A DNA stretch of 64,000 nt from contig NZ_JAAFGZ010000004.1 of the NCBI RefSeq assembly GCF_010365105.1, forward strand, positions 62,001 to 126,000, read 5' to 3'. Position 1 is the stretch's first letter. The number at the start of each line of letters is the position of its first letter. This DNA comes from Polaromonas sp. (GTDB lineage Bacteria; Pseudomonadota; Gammaproteobacteria; Burkholderiales; Burkholderiaceae_C). Position numbers and translations under genes: made by a program. The notes under the pieces are model-generated. The model saw only the letters and a list, made by a program, of their open reading frames with translations. It searched no databases and was not told where the DNA came from. This document shows, piece by piece, positions 44,931 through 53,693 of this stretch.

Positions 44931-47879
44931 ATGACTGAAACGCGATCAACCTGTCCCTATTGCGGCGTCGGCTGTGGCGTGATCATCGCGTCGCAGGGCC
45001 AGGACATCACCGGCGTGCGCGGCGACCCGGACCATCCGGCCAATTTCGGACGGCTGTGCACCAAGGGCTCGACCCTGCACCTGACGGCATCAAGCGCCGT
45101 CACGCGGCAAACGCGCCTGCTGTATCCGATGCGACGCGAGCACCGGGGCGAAGCGCCGAAACGCGTCGCGTGGGACAGCGCGCTGGACTTTGCCAGCCAG
45201 CGCTTTGCGCAGATCATGACGGCGCACGGCCCCGACGCCGTCGGCTTCTACGTCTCGGGCCAGTTGCTGACCGAAGACTATTACGCCTTCAACAAGCTGG
45301 CCAAGGGCCTGATCGGCACCAACAACATTGACTCGAACTCGCGCCTGTGCATGAGCAGCGCGGTGGCCGGCTACAAGCAGACGCTGGGCGCCGACGCACC
45401 GCCCGCCTGCTACGACGACGTCAACCATGTGCAGTGCCTGTTCATCGTCGGCAGCAACACCGCTTATGCACATCCGATTTTGTTCCGCCGCATTGAAGAC
45501 GCAAAGGCAGCCAATCCGGCGCTGAAAATCATTTATGTGGACCCGCGCCGCACCGACACCGCCGAAATCTCCGACCTCTACCTGCCGCTGCAGCCCGGCA
45601 CCGACGTGATGCTGTTCAACGGCATGCTGCACATCATGCTGTGGGAAGGCTGGACCGATGCCGCCTATATTGCCGCCCATACCAGCGGCTTTGATGCCCT
45701 CAAGGCCACGGTGCGCGACTGCACGCCCGAGCTGGTGGCGCAGACCTGCGGCATCACGAAGGAAGACCTGTTTGAAGCCGCCCGGCTGTTTGCCACATCG
45801 GGCGCCACGCTCAGCCTGTATTGCCAGGGCCTAAACCAGTCGAGCAGCGGCACGGCCAAGAATGCCGCGCTTATCAACCTGCACCTGGCGACCGCGCAGA
45901 TCGGCAAGCCCGGCGCCGGGCCGTTTTCGCTCACTGGCCAGCCCAATGCGATGGGCGGGCGCGAAGTTGGCGGCATGGCCAATCTGCTGAGCGGGCACCG
46001 CGACCTGTCGAACGCCCAACATCGCGCCGAAGTCGCCGCGCTGTGGGGCGCGCATTCCGTGCCGGAAAAGCCGGGCAAGACCGCCGTCGAGATGTTCCAG
46101 GCCGCCGCCGATGGCGAGATCAAGGCGCTGTGGATCGCCTGCACCAACCCGGCGCAATCCATGCCCGACCAGGCCACCGTGCGCCGCGCCCTGGCGCGCG
46201 CCGAACTGGTCATCGTGCAGGAAGCGTTTGCCACCACGGCGACCTGCGAGTTTGCCGACCTGCTGCTGCCGGCCACCACCTGGGGCGAAAAGACCGGCAC
46301 CGTGACCAACAGCGAACGCCGCATCAGCCGGGTCCGGCCGGCGGTGGCGGCGCCCGGCGAAACGCGGCATGACTGGTCGATTGCGGTGGATTTTGCGCAG
46401 CGGCTCGAAAAGCTGCTGGGTGCGCAGAACCCTCACCCCAACCCTCTCCCAGAGGGAGAGGGAGCAAGAATGAAAACAGCAACTCAGTTCACGATTGAAT
46501 TACCTGCCCCTTTTGGGAGAAGGAGCAATACAGCAGAAGCAGCCACTAAACCCACACTTTTCAACTATCCGACGGCCGAATCCCTCTGGAACGAGCACCG
46601 CGAATCGACACGCGGACGCGACCTGGACATTACCGGCATGAGCTATGCACTGCTGGAACACGCGCCCCTGCAATGGCCAATGCGCGAAGGCGAAACGGCT
46701 GGGAAAATCCGCCTCTACGAAGACGGCATCTTCCCCACGCCCGACGGCCGGGCCAATTTCGTCAGCACCGTGTACCGGCCCGTCGCCGAATCACGCGAAT
46801 CGCGCTACCCGTTCTCATTGACCACCGGCAGGCTGCGCGACCAGTGGCACGGCATGAGCCGCACCGGCACGCTGGGACGGCTGTTCGGCCATGTGGCCGA
46901 GCCTTCAGTACAGATGAATGCGCAGGACATGGCGCGCCGGCTGCTGAAAGATGGCGATCTGGTGCATGTGACGTCCAAACGCGGCTCCATCGTGGTGAAG
47001 GTAGAGGCTTCGCCGGAAGTCGCGGTCAGCCAGGCCTTCATGGCGATGCACTGGGGCAGCGAATACCTGGGCGGCCTGTCGAGCACCGGCCAGCCGCTGG
47101 CGGGCGTCAATGCCCTGACCACTTCCGCCTGTTGCCCCAGCTCCCAACAACCCGAGCTCAAGCATGCGGCCGTCAAGATACTGAAGGCCGAACTGCCCTG
47201 GTCGCTGCTGGCCATGGCCTGGTTCGACGAAGGCGATGCGCTGGCCGTGCATGAACAGCTCAAACCCATGCTGGCTGCTTTTCCGTTTGCCAGCTGCGTG
47301 CCGTTTTCCAACAACAATCCGCTGGCCGGCCCCCAGCCCGAGCGCAGCGGCCTGCTGTTCCGCGCTGCAGCCCACGAGGCGCCCGGCGACGAAACCCTGG
47401 CATTGCTGGAGCGGATTTTCGGCCTCGACGGGTCCTACATCCTGCGCTATGCCGACCGCCGCAAAGGCCAGCGCCGTACCATCCGGCTGGCGCGCACCCA
47501 TCAGGAGGCCGAACTGACGGGCTTCGTGCTGGCCGGGGACACCAGCGCGCAACACTGGATCACCACGCTGCTCAGGGACGAACTGCCGGCGCAGGCCTAT
47601 GGCCGGCTACTGTTGCTGCCGGGCGCCAAGGCGCCAGTGGCCGTGCAGTCGCGCGGCAAACCAGTGTGCAGCTGCTTCAATGTCAGCGACATCGCCATCG
47701 ACGAGCACCTGAAACGCCAGGACGAAAGTGCAGACGCGGCTTCAGCCACCTACGACGTGCGGCTGGCTGGCCTGCAGGCCAGCCTGAAGTGCGGCACCAA
47801 CTGCGGCTCCTGCATCCCCGAACTCAAGCGCCGGGTGCGTTCTGCCTGCAGCCTGATCCCTGTCAAGCAACCGGTCTGA
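44931..47879 (+). CDS. nasA: Assimilatory nitrate reductase catalytic subunit, with in-frame repeat insertion
   Basis: The 982-residue molybdenum enzyme has an N-terminal 4Fe-4S site (C8, C11, C15, C43), the molybdenum-ligand cysteine C140 in SNSRLCMSS, the molybdopterin oxidoreductase core, the dinucleotide-binding domain (about residues 600-730) and a C-terminal BFD-like 2Fe-2S domain (CSCFNVSD; CGTNCGSCIPEL). Residues about 501-540 are an insertion coded by a palindromic interspersed repeat and its flanks (46430-46545). ATG 44931 has AGGAG upstream; an overlapping frame starts at 44478 inside nirD but that part is not NasA-like. An NADH-linked partner reductase (NasC) was not seen. Confidence 0.95.
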   Translation: MTETRSTCPYCGVGCGVIIASQGQDITGVRGDPDHPANFGRLCTKGSTLHLTASSAVTRQTRLLYPMRREHRGEAPKRVAWDSALDFASQRFAQIMTAHGPDAVGFYVSGQLLTEDYYAFNKLAKGLIGTNNIDSNSRLCMSSAVAGYKQTLGADAPPACYDDVNHVQCLFIVGSNTAYAHPILFRRIEDAKAANPALKIIYVDPRRTDTAEISDLYLPLQPGTDVMLFNGMLHIMLWEGWTDAAYIAAHTSGFDALKATVRDCTPELVAQTCGITKEDLFEAARLFATSGATLSLYCQGLNQSSSGTAKNAALINLHLATAQIGKPGAGPFSLTGQPNAMGGREVGGMANLLSGHRDLSNAQHRAEVAALWGAHSVPEKPGKTAVEMFQAAADGEIKALWIACTNPAQSMPDQATVRRALARAELVIVQEAFATTATCEFADLLLPATTWGEKTGTVTNSERRISRVRPAVAAPGETRHDWSIAVDFAQRLEKLLGAQNPHPNPLPEGEGARMKTATQFTIELPAPFGRRSNTAEAATKPTLFNYPTAESLWNEHRESTRGRDLDITGMSYALLEHAPLQWPMREGETAGKIRLYEDGIFPTPDGRANFVSTVYRPVAESRESRYPFSLTTGRLRDQWHGMSRTGTLGRLFGHVAEPSVQMNAQDMARRLLKDGDLVHVTSKRGSIVVKVEASPEVAVSQAFMAMHWGSEYLGGLSSTGQPLAGVNALTTSACCPSSQQPELKHAAVKILKAELPWSLLAMAWFDEGDALAVHEQLKPMLAAFPFASCVPFSNNNPLAGPQPERSGLLFRAAAHEAPGDETLALLERIFGLDGSYILRYADRRKGQRRTIRLARTHQEAELTGFVLAGDTSAQHWITTLLRDELPAQAYGRLLLLPGAKAPVAVQSRGKPVCSCFNVSDIAIDEHLKRQDESADAASATYDVRLAGLQASLKCGTNCGSCIPELKRRVRSACSLIPVKQPV
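46430..46545 (+). repeat. Palindromic repeat inserted in frame within nasA
   Basis: CCCTCTCCC-AGA-GGGAGAGGG (46442-46462) is a perfect 9-base hairpin preceded by CCTCACCCCAA, which reads PHPNPLPEGEG in the protein. A related C-rich/G-rich pair follows near 46506-46522 (CCCCTTTTGGGAGAAGG). Such units are widespread intergenic repeats; here the reading frame stays open. Confidence 0.78.
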
Positions 47880-47931
47880 GAAACCCGTTTCCGGCTTAAA
47901 AATGTTGTCCTAATTCACCGACAATCGCGCC

Positions 47932-48837
47932 ATGGGAATCAGCCACTACCTCAAGGAAATCGGGCGCGGAAAAGACGGTGCGCGCCCGCTGACGCAAGCG
48001 CAGGCGGCCGACCTGCTGGGCCAGGTGCTCGACGGCACGGTCAGCGATCTGGAAATCGGCGGCTTTTGCATCGCCATGCGCGTCAAGGGCGAAACGCCCG
48101 AGGAAATGGCCGGCTTTCTGGACGCCCTCTACCCGCGCCTGAACCTTCTGCCAACCAGCGACACGGCCACCGTGGTGCTGCCCAGCTACAACGGCGCACG
48201 CAAGCTGCCGGTGCTCACGCCGCTGCTGGCGCTGCTGCTGGCGCGCGAAGGCCTGAGCGTGCTGGTCCACGGCACGCCTACCGAATCCAAGCGCGTTTTT
48301 TCATCAGATGTGCTTGCAGCGCTGGGTGTGCCTGCGCTGACAGCTATCAAAAAAGTAGCATCTGGCGAGGTCGCGTTTGCCCCCACCGAACTGATCAGCC
48401 CGGCCCTCAAGCGCCTGCTCGACGTGCGGCGCATGCTGGGCCTGCGCAACCCGGCGCACAGCCTGGTCAAGCTGATCAACCCGGCGCTGGGCAAGTCGCT
48501 CGTCGTCAGCAGCTACACGCATCCCGAATACGCGGTGTCCATGGCCGCCACCTTCGAGCGCGTCAAGGCCAACGCCCTGCTGCTGCGCGGCACTGAAGGC
48601 GAAGGCGTGGCCGACCCGCGCCGCTCGCCACAAATGCAGGGCTTCATCCGCGGGCAGCGCGTGCTGATGGACGAAGGCGTCAAGGGAACCCTGCCCTCGG
48701 TACCCGACCTGCCCAAGGAGATTGATGCTGCCAGCACGGCCACTTATATCCAGTCGGTGCTGTCAGGCGACAGCCCTCTGCCGCCCTCCATATCCCAGCA
48801 GGTGGCACACATCGTGCAATTAGCAAGGCAACTATGA
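47932..48837 (+). CDS. ybiB: YbiB family protein (TrpD-like fold)
   Basis: The 301-residue protein resembles YbiB, which has an anthranilate phosphoribosyltransferase (TrpD-like) fold: an N-terminal helical part (YLKEIGRGKDGARPLTQAQAADLLGQVL) and a glycine-poor phosphoribosyl-like domain. The substrate motifs of true TrpD (GTGGD) are absent. YbiB of E. coli is reported to bind nucleic acids. It lies between nasA and cobA and its stop overlaps the cobA start by four bases. A short repeat-like stretch (48343-48359) is read in frame. A direct role in nitrate use is not established. Confidence 0.85.
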   Translation: MGISHYLKEIGRGKDGARPLTQAQAADLLGQVLDGTVSDLEIGGFCIAMRVKGETPEEMAGFLDALYPRLNLLPTSDTATVVLPSYNGARKLPVLTPLLALLLAREGLSVLVHGTPTESKRVFSSDVLAALGVPALTAIKKVASGEVAFAPTELISPALKRLLDVRRMLGLRNPAHSLVKLINPALGKSLVVSSYTHPEYAVSMAATFERVKANALLLRGTEGEGVADPRRSPQMQGFIRGQRVLMDEGVKGTLPSVPDLPKEIDAASTATYIQSVLSGDSPLPPSISQQVAHIVQLARQL

Positions 48838-49625
48838 ACTACGACCCCCTTCCTCCCGGCGGCCACGGCAAATGCTTTCTCGTGGGCGCAGGTCCGGGCG
48901 ACCCGGAACTGCTCACGCTCAAGGCGCTGAAGGCAATCCAGCGCGCCACCGTGCTGTTTGTCGATGACCTGGTGAGCGAGGAGATCACAGCCTTTGCGCG
49001 GCCAGACGCGCGCATCGTGCATGTCGGCAAGCGTGGCGGCTGTAAGTCCACGCCGCAGGCCTTCATCGAAAAGCTCATGCTGACGGCAGCCCAGGAAGGC
49101 GAGACCGTCGTGCGGCTCAAGGGCGGCGACCCCTTCATTTTTGGCCGTGGCGGCGAGGAAGTCGAGCACCTGTTGGCTGCCGGCATCGAGGTCGAAGTCA
49201 TCAACGGCATCACCTCCGGGCTGGCCGCCGTCACGTCGCTCGGCGTGCCGCTGACGCACCGCCAGCATGCGCACGGCGTGGTCTTCGTCACCGGCCATGC
49301 CAAGCCCGGCGACAGCGGCACCGACTGGCGCGCGCTGGCCGCCACCGCCCACAGCGCCCGGCTGACACTGGTGATCTACATGGGCGTGAGCGGCGCCGAG
49401 CACATCCAGAATGAACTGCTGAGCGGCCTGCCTGCCGACACGCCGGTGGCTGTGATCCAGAATGCCTCGCTGCCGACCCAGCGCCACATCACCACCACGC
49501 TGGCCCGGCTGTCTGCCGACGTCAAGCTGTCCGGCATCGCCAGCCCGTCGGTCATCGTCGTGGGCGGTGTCATCAGCGCCCTGGCGCAGGCCGCCGAACA
49601 CCCGCAAGTGCGCCGCAGCGCCTAA
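48834..49625 (+). CDS. cobA: Uroporphyrinogen-III C-methyltransferase
   Basis: The 263-residue SAM-dependent methyltransferase adds two methyl groups to uroporphyrinogen III, giving precorrin-2 for siroheme. The motifs are VGAGPGDPELLTLKALKAI, RLKGGDPFIFGRGGEE and TSGLAAVTSLGVPLTHR. It is the stand-alone SUMT form without the CysG dehydrogenase/chelatase domain, so a separate enzyme must finish siroheme. Its ATG overlaps ybiB (ATGA). Placement next to the siroheme enzyme NirB is functionally logical. Confidence 0.94.
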   Translation: MNYDPLPPGGHGKCFLVGAGPGDPELLTLKALKAIQRATVLFVDDLVSEEITAFARPDARIVHVGKRGGCKSTPQAFIEKLMLTAAQEGETVVRLKGGDPFIFGRGGEEVEHLLAAGIEVEVINGITSGLAAVTSLGVPLTHRQHAHGVVFVTGHAKPGDSGTDWRALAATAHSARLTLVIYMGVSGAEHIQNELLSGLPADTPVAVIQNASLPTQRHITTTLARLSADVKLSGIASPSVIVVGGVISALAQAAEHPQVRRSA

Positions 49626-49757
49626 AGCACCGGGTTGGGCTTGCCCACCCTGGCGCGGCTACACTCCCGTGTTTCATGAAACGCAGCCACGGTGCGCGCC
49701 AGATCGCTATGCTTTACATAGCTGACTGCGCCCATCCTGCCTGCGCAAGAGGCTGAT

Positions 49758-50999
49758 TTGACTCATAAATTCGACGTGGTGGTGATTGGCGCCGGCGCGG
49801 CCGGCCTATTTTGCGCCGGCCAGGCGGGCCAGCAGGGCCTGAAGGTCTTGCTGGTGGACCACAGCGACAAGGTCGCCGAAAAAATCCGCATCTCGGGCGG
49901 CGGCCGCTGCAACTTCACCAACCGCGACGCCACGCCGGCCCAGTTCCTGAGCGAGAATCCGCACTTTTGCCGCTCCGCCCTGTCGCGCTACACGCCGCAG
50001 GACTTCATCGAACTGCTGCAGCGCCACCAAATTCCGTTTCACGAAAAGCACAAGGGCCAGCTGTTTTGCGACCGCTCGGCCGAGGACATCATCAACCTGC
50101 TGCTGGCCGAATGCGACGCCGGCCAGGTCACGCGCTGGCAGTCTTGCGGCATCAAAAGCGTGGTTTGCGCAGAACAGGCGGGCGCTAGCAGCTATCAAAT
50201 CCAGAGCGACCGGGGACTGATCGAAGCGCCGCAGGTGGTGATTGCCACCGGTGGCCTGTCGATTCCGAAAATCGGCGCGACCGATTTCGGCTACCGCATC
50301 GCCCAACAGTTCGGCCTGCGCCTGATTGAACCCCGGGCCGCGCTGGTGCCGCTGACCTTCGACGGCGACGCCTGGGCGCCGTATGCCCAACTGGCCGGCC
50401 TGGCGCTGCCGGTGCTGATCGAAACCGGCCCACCGGACGCCAGCCCCAGGCAGCGCAAAAAAGCCGTGGTGTTTGCCGAAGACTTGCTGTTCACCCACCG
50501 GGGCCTGAGCGGCCCGGCGGTGCTGCAAATCTCCAGCTTCTGGCGCGAAGGTCAGCCGGTGCGCATCAACCTGGCGCCGGGCGTGGACTTGCCCGCCCTG
50601 CTGCTTCGCGCCAAGGCGAGCTCGAAAAAGCTGATCGCCAACGAACTCGCCAGCCTGGTGCCCGGCCGCCTGGCCGACGCCTGGGTCAGCGAAGATCCGG
50701 CCCTGCAGCGCCCGATCGTTGATGCCACCGACAAGGCGCTGCAAACCCTGGCGCAGCGCCTGGCCGACTGGCAGCTCACGCCCAACGGCTCGGAAGGCTA
50801 TAAAAAAGCCGAAGTCACGATCGGCGGCGTCGATACCCGCGATTTATCCTCGCAAACCATGGAATCGAAGCAGCCCGGCCTGTATTTCATCGGCGAAGTG
50901 GTCGATGTGACCGGCTGGCTGGGCGGCTACAACTTCCAGTGGGCCTGGGCCAGCGGCTTTGCCTGCGCGCAGGCGCTGGCGGCGAAGGTGGCCAAATGA
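49758..50999 (+). CDS. HI0933/YhiN-family flavoprotein, TTG start
   Basis: The 413-residue protein has an FAD Rossmann motif at its N-terminus (VVVIGAGAAGLFCAGQAGQ), the family signature ISGGGRCNFTNRD and a C-terminal VTIGGVDTRDLSSQTMESK region ending GEVVDVTGWLGGYNFQWAWASG. The start is TTG 49758, with AAGAGG upstream. YhiN-like proteins are predicted FAD-dependent oxidoreductases of unknown substrate. It stands alone, separated by 132 bases from cobA, where no motif is evident. Confidence 0.88.
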   Translation: MTHKFDVVVIGAGAAGLFCAGQAGQQGLKVLLVDHSDKVAEKIRISGGGRCNFTNRDATPAQFLSENPHFCRSALSRYTPQDFIELLQRHQIPFHEKHKGQLFCDRSAEDIINLLLAECDAGQVTRWQSCGIKSVVCAEQAGASSYQIQSDRGLIEAPQVVIATGGLSIPKIGATDFGYRIAQQFGLRLIEPRAALVPLTFDGDAWAPYAQLAGLALPVLIETGPPDASPRQRKKAVVFAEDLLFTHRGLSGPAVLQISSFWREGQPVRINLAPGVDLPALLLRAKASSKKLIANELASLVPGRLADAWVSEDPALQRPIVDATDKALQTLAQRLADWQLTPNGSEGYKKAEVTIGGVDTRDLSSQTMESKQPGLYFIGEVVDVTGWLGGYNFQWAWASGFACAQALAAKVAK

Positions 51000-51262
51000 C
51001 AGGCGATCAGCCGCAAAAACTTTCAGCCCTCTTGCCAGCAAGGGCCCCTTGAGGAGCGGAACGGGCATAACTCCCCCAGCCAGCAGGGGCCGCGGAACCG
51101 GCTTCGCCGGGCCGCAGGCGCAGCGGCACCCTCGGGGGGCAGCGAACCACACGAAGTGGGTAGCGTGGGGGCTGCTATAATCGCAGGCTTTGCTAGCAAA
51201 CCCGCACCTGGCCTGATCCTGATCAGATCAATGTAAAGTGCATCTTTTGAATCGATTCATCA
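51000..51262. other. Intergenic region upstream of rpsU
   Basis: About 260 bases holding repeat copy A and a TATAAT box at 51176-51181, which is a plausible -10 for rpsU, with no good -35. Nothing else is seen. Confidence 0.4.
51080..51172 (+). repeat. Interspersed repeat, copy A (upstream of rpsU)
   Basis: A 93-base unit starting CCAGCAGGGGCCGCGGAACC and containing CACACGAAGTGGG and GCGTGGGGGCT. It has internal hairpins (CCGGC/GCCGG). It matches copy B at 52168-52262 in the same orientation. Confidence 0.85.
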
Positions 51263-51475
51263 ATGACCACCATTCGCGTAAAAGACAACGAACCCTTTGA
51301 CGTCGCGCTGCGCCGCTTCAAGCGCACCATCGAAAAACTCGGCCTGCTGACCGACTTGCGCGCTCGCGAGTTCTACGAAAAGCCAACCGCCGAGCGCAAG
51401 CGCAAGAAGGCAGCTGCCGTCAAGCGTAACTACAAGCGCATTCGCGCCATGCAGTTGCCCAAGAAGCTGTACTAA
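51263..51475 (+). CDS. rpsU: 30S ribosomal protein S21
   Basis: The 70-residue basic protein is full-length S21: [21 protein letters not shown], then [12 protein letters not shown] in the C-terminal half. It binds near the 3' end of 16S rRNA and helps translation initiation. It is followed by a strong terminator and then by yqeY, a frequent neighbour. Confidence 0.97.
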   Translation: MTTIRVKDNEPFDVALRRFKRTIEKLGLLTDLRAREFYEKPTAERKRKKAAAVKRNYKRIRAMQLPKKLY

Positions 51476-51500
51476 TCAGTACTTGCCTCACGGCAGCTCA

Positions 51501-51537
51501 AGCCCGCAAGAGGACGCTCTGCGGGCTTTTTTGTTTT
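51501..51537 (+). terminator. Intrinsic terminator after rpsU
   Basis: AGCCCGCA (51501-51508) pairs with TGCGGGCT (51520-51527) around an 11-base loop, followed by TTTTTTGTTTTT. Confidence 0.88.
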
Positions 51538-51577
51538 TCAAACCCCTATTCTTACCCGACCCTTCAGGAGCCCCGAC

Positions 51578-52039
51578 ATGACCCTCAAAGAACAGATCAC
51601 CGAAGACATGAAGACCGCCATGCGCGCAAAGGACAGCGAGCGCCTGGGCACGATCAGGCTGCTGCTGTCGGCGATCAAGCAAAAGGAAGTGGACGAACGC
51701 GTGGTGGTCGATGACGTCATGGCCGTCGCCATCGTGGACAAGCTGATCAAGCAGCGCAAGGATTCCATCGAGGCTTTTGAAAAAGCTGCGCGCCAGGATC
51801 TGGCCGACAAGGAAAAAGCCGAGTTGCTGGTGCTGCAAGCCTACCTGCCGGCACGCCTGAGCGCCGAAGAAGTCGCAACTGAAGTCAAGAGCATCGTCGC
51901 CACGCTTGCCGCCGAACTGGGCCGCGCCGTCGGCCCCGGCGACATGGGCAAAGTCATGGGCGCAGTGAAAACCCAGCTGGCAGGCAAGGCCGACATGGGC
52001 CAGGTGTCAGCGGCGGTGAAGGCTGCGCTGGCTGGCTGA
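51578..52039 (+). CDS. yqeY: YqeY/GatB-like tRNA amidotransferase domain protein
   Basis: The 153-residue protein has the Yqey domain (LKEQITEDMKTAMRAKDSERLGTIRLLLSAIKQKEVDE) found at the C-terminus of GatB and GlnRS and also as a stand-alone protein. The usual helices are present and the length is normal (about 148 residues). A good AGGAG precedes the ATG. Its exact role is uncertain. Confidence 0.93.
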   Translation: MTLKEQITEDMKTAMRAKDSERLGTIRLLLSAIKQKEVDERVVVDDVMAVAIVDKLIKQRKDSIEAFEKAARQDLADKEKAELLVLQAYLPARLSAEEVATEVKSIVATLAAELGRAVGPGDMGKVMGAVKTQLAGKADMGQVSAAVKAALAG

Positions 52040-52167
52040 CCAAACCTGGGTTCATCGCCAAACTAGTTGAGGTCACAGGACCAGCTTCACCGAACTCAAG
52101 GACAGCAAGTCTTTTCGGGGAAGTGGATAAACAGAAGACATGGAAAGCGTAGCGGCGCACTTTTCCA

Positions 52168-52262
52168 CCAGCAGGGGCCGCAGGACCGGCTAAGCCGGAC
52201 TGCAGGCGCAGCGGCCCCCTCGGGGGGCAGGAAGCCACACGAAGTGGGCGACCGTGGGGGCT
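52168..52262 (+). repeat. Interspersed repeat, copy B (between yqeY and pmbA)
   Basis: A 95-base unit matching copy A (51080-51172) with scattered differences, ending directly at the pmbA stop codon. Confidence 0.85.
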
Positions 52263-53672
52263 CTAGCTCCCGGCCACCTTCATCCGGTTGACCAGGATCG
52301 AACCGACGCTCTTGGCGCCGTAGTTGTAGACATCGGCGCCCACGGCCTGGATACCCATCAGCATGTCTTTCAGGTTGCCGGCAATCGTGATTTCCTCGAC
52401 CGGAAAGGCAATCTCGCCGTTCTCGACCCAAAAACCCGAAGCGCCGCGCGAATAGTCGCCGGTCACGTAGTTGACGCCCTGCCCCATCAGTTCGGTCACG
52501 AACAAGCCGGTGCCGAGCTTGCGCAGCATGGCGTCGAGGTCGTCACCCGCCTTGGTCTTGCGGCTGGTCAGCAGCAGGTTGTGCGAGCCGCCGGCATTGC
52601 CGGTGGTGCGCATGCCAAGCTTGCGGGCCGAGTAGGTGCTGAGGAAATAGCCCTCGACCCGTCCGCCGTCCACCACCTGCCGCGCGCTGGTCCTGACGCC
52701 TTCGTCATCAAACGGCGCGCTGCCCTTGCCCTTTGGCAGATGCGGGTCTTCGTGGATGTCGATGTGCTTGGGAAAAGCCATCTTGCCCAGGCTGTTCGCC
52801 AGGAAGGTGCTTTTGCGGTACAGCGCGCCGCCGCTGATGGCCTGCACAAATCCGCCCAGCAGGCCGGCCGCCAGCGGCGACTCGAAGAGCACCGGGCATT
52901 CGGTGGTCGGTATTTTCCGGCCTTTCAGGCGGGCCAGCGCGCGTTCGGCGGCATAGCGGCCGACCGCTTCGGGGCGGGCGAGTTCGCTCGCATCGCGCAT
53001 CGAGCTGTACCAGGCGTCGCGCTGCATCTGCTTGCCCTTGCCGGCAATCGGCGCCACCGAAATGCTGTGGCGCGAACTTGCATAGCCGCCGCGAAAGCCC
53101 TTGGAATGGGCGCTGAAGAAATGGCTTTGCTGCGCCGACACGCCCGCGCCTTCGCTGTTGGTGATCAGGCGCGAGGTGGCGAAAGCGGCAGCTTCGCATT
53201 GCAAGGACAGATGGGCGGCTTCCTCGGACGTGATGACCCACGGGTGGAACAGGTCGAGCGCCGGATGTTCGCGGGCGATGTCCTGCTCGTCGGGCAGGCC
53301 CGAAGTCTCGTCTTCCGCCGTGAAACGGGCGATATCGTAGGCGGCTTTCACGGTCTGCTGGATCGCGGCCTTCGAAAAATCGCTGGTGGAGGCATTGCCA
53401 CGCTTCTTGCCGACATAGACGGTGATGCCGAGCGACTTGTCGCGGTTGCGTTCGACCGATTCCAGTTCGCCCTTGCGCACGCTGACCGACAGGCCGCAGC
53501 CTTCAGACGCTTCGGCGGCCGCATCGGTGGCACCAAGTTTTTTGGCATGGCCCAACGCGGTATCGACCAGGTCTTCAAAAAAGTCCCGGTGGTAGCTGAA
53601 ACCGGCCTCGGGTTGGCGGGTTTTGGTGCGGGAAACGCTGCGAGGTGAACGGGAAGGAATTTTTTGGGTCAT
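52263..53672 (-). CDS. pmbA: Metalloprotease PmbA/TldE
   Basis: The 469-residue protein is the TldE (PmbA) partner of the TldD/TldE protease, which degrades unfolded peptides and matures microcin B17-like products or CcdA in E. coli. It has the family N-terminal segment (RDFFEDLVDTALGHAKKLGATDAAAEASEGCGLSVSVRKGELE) and C-terminal ARKLGMRTTGNAGGSHNLLL and GQGVNYVTGDYSRGASGFWVENG. TldD is not in the window. It is divergent from darP, whose start is only 21 bases away. Confidence 0.95.
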   Translation of the reverse strand: MTQKIPSRSPRSVSRTKTRQPEAGFSYHRDFFEDLVDTALGHAKKLGATDAAAEASEGCGLSVSVRKGELESVERNRDKSLGITVYVGKKRGNASTSDFSKAAIQQTVKAAYDIARFTAEDETSGLPDEQDIAREHPALDLFHPWVITSEEAAHLSLQCEAAAFATSRLITNSEGAGVSAQQSHFFSAHSKGFRGGYASSRHSISVAPIAGKGKQMQRDAWYSSMRDASELARPEAVGRYAAERALARLKGRKIPTTECPVLFESPLAAGLLGGFVQAISGGALYRKSTFLANSLGKMAFPKHIDIHEDPHLPKGKGSAPFDDEGVRTSARQVVDGGRVEGYFLSTYSARKLGMRTTGNAGGSHNLLLTSRKTKAGDDLDAMLRKLGTGLFVTELMGQGVNYVTGDYSRGASGFWVENGEIAFPVEEITIAGNLKDMLMGIQAVGADVYNYGAKSVGSILVNRMKVAGS

Positions 53673-53693
53673 GTATCTATGATACTAAGCGCT

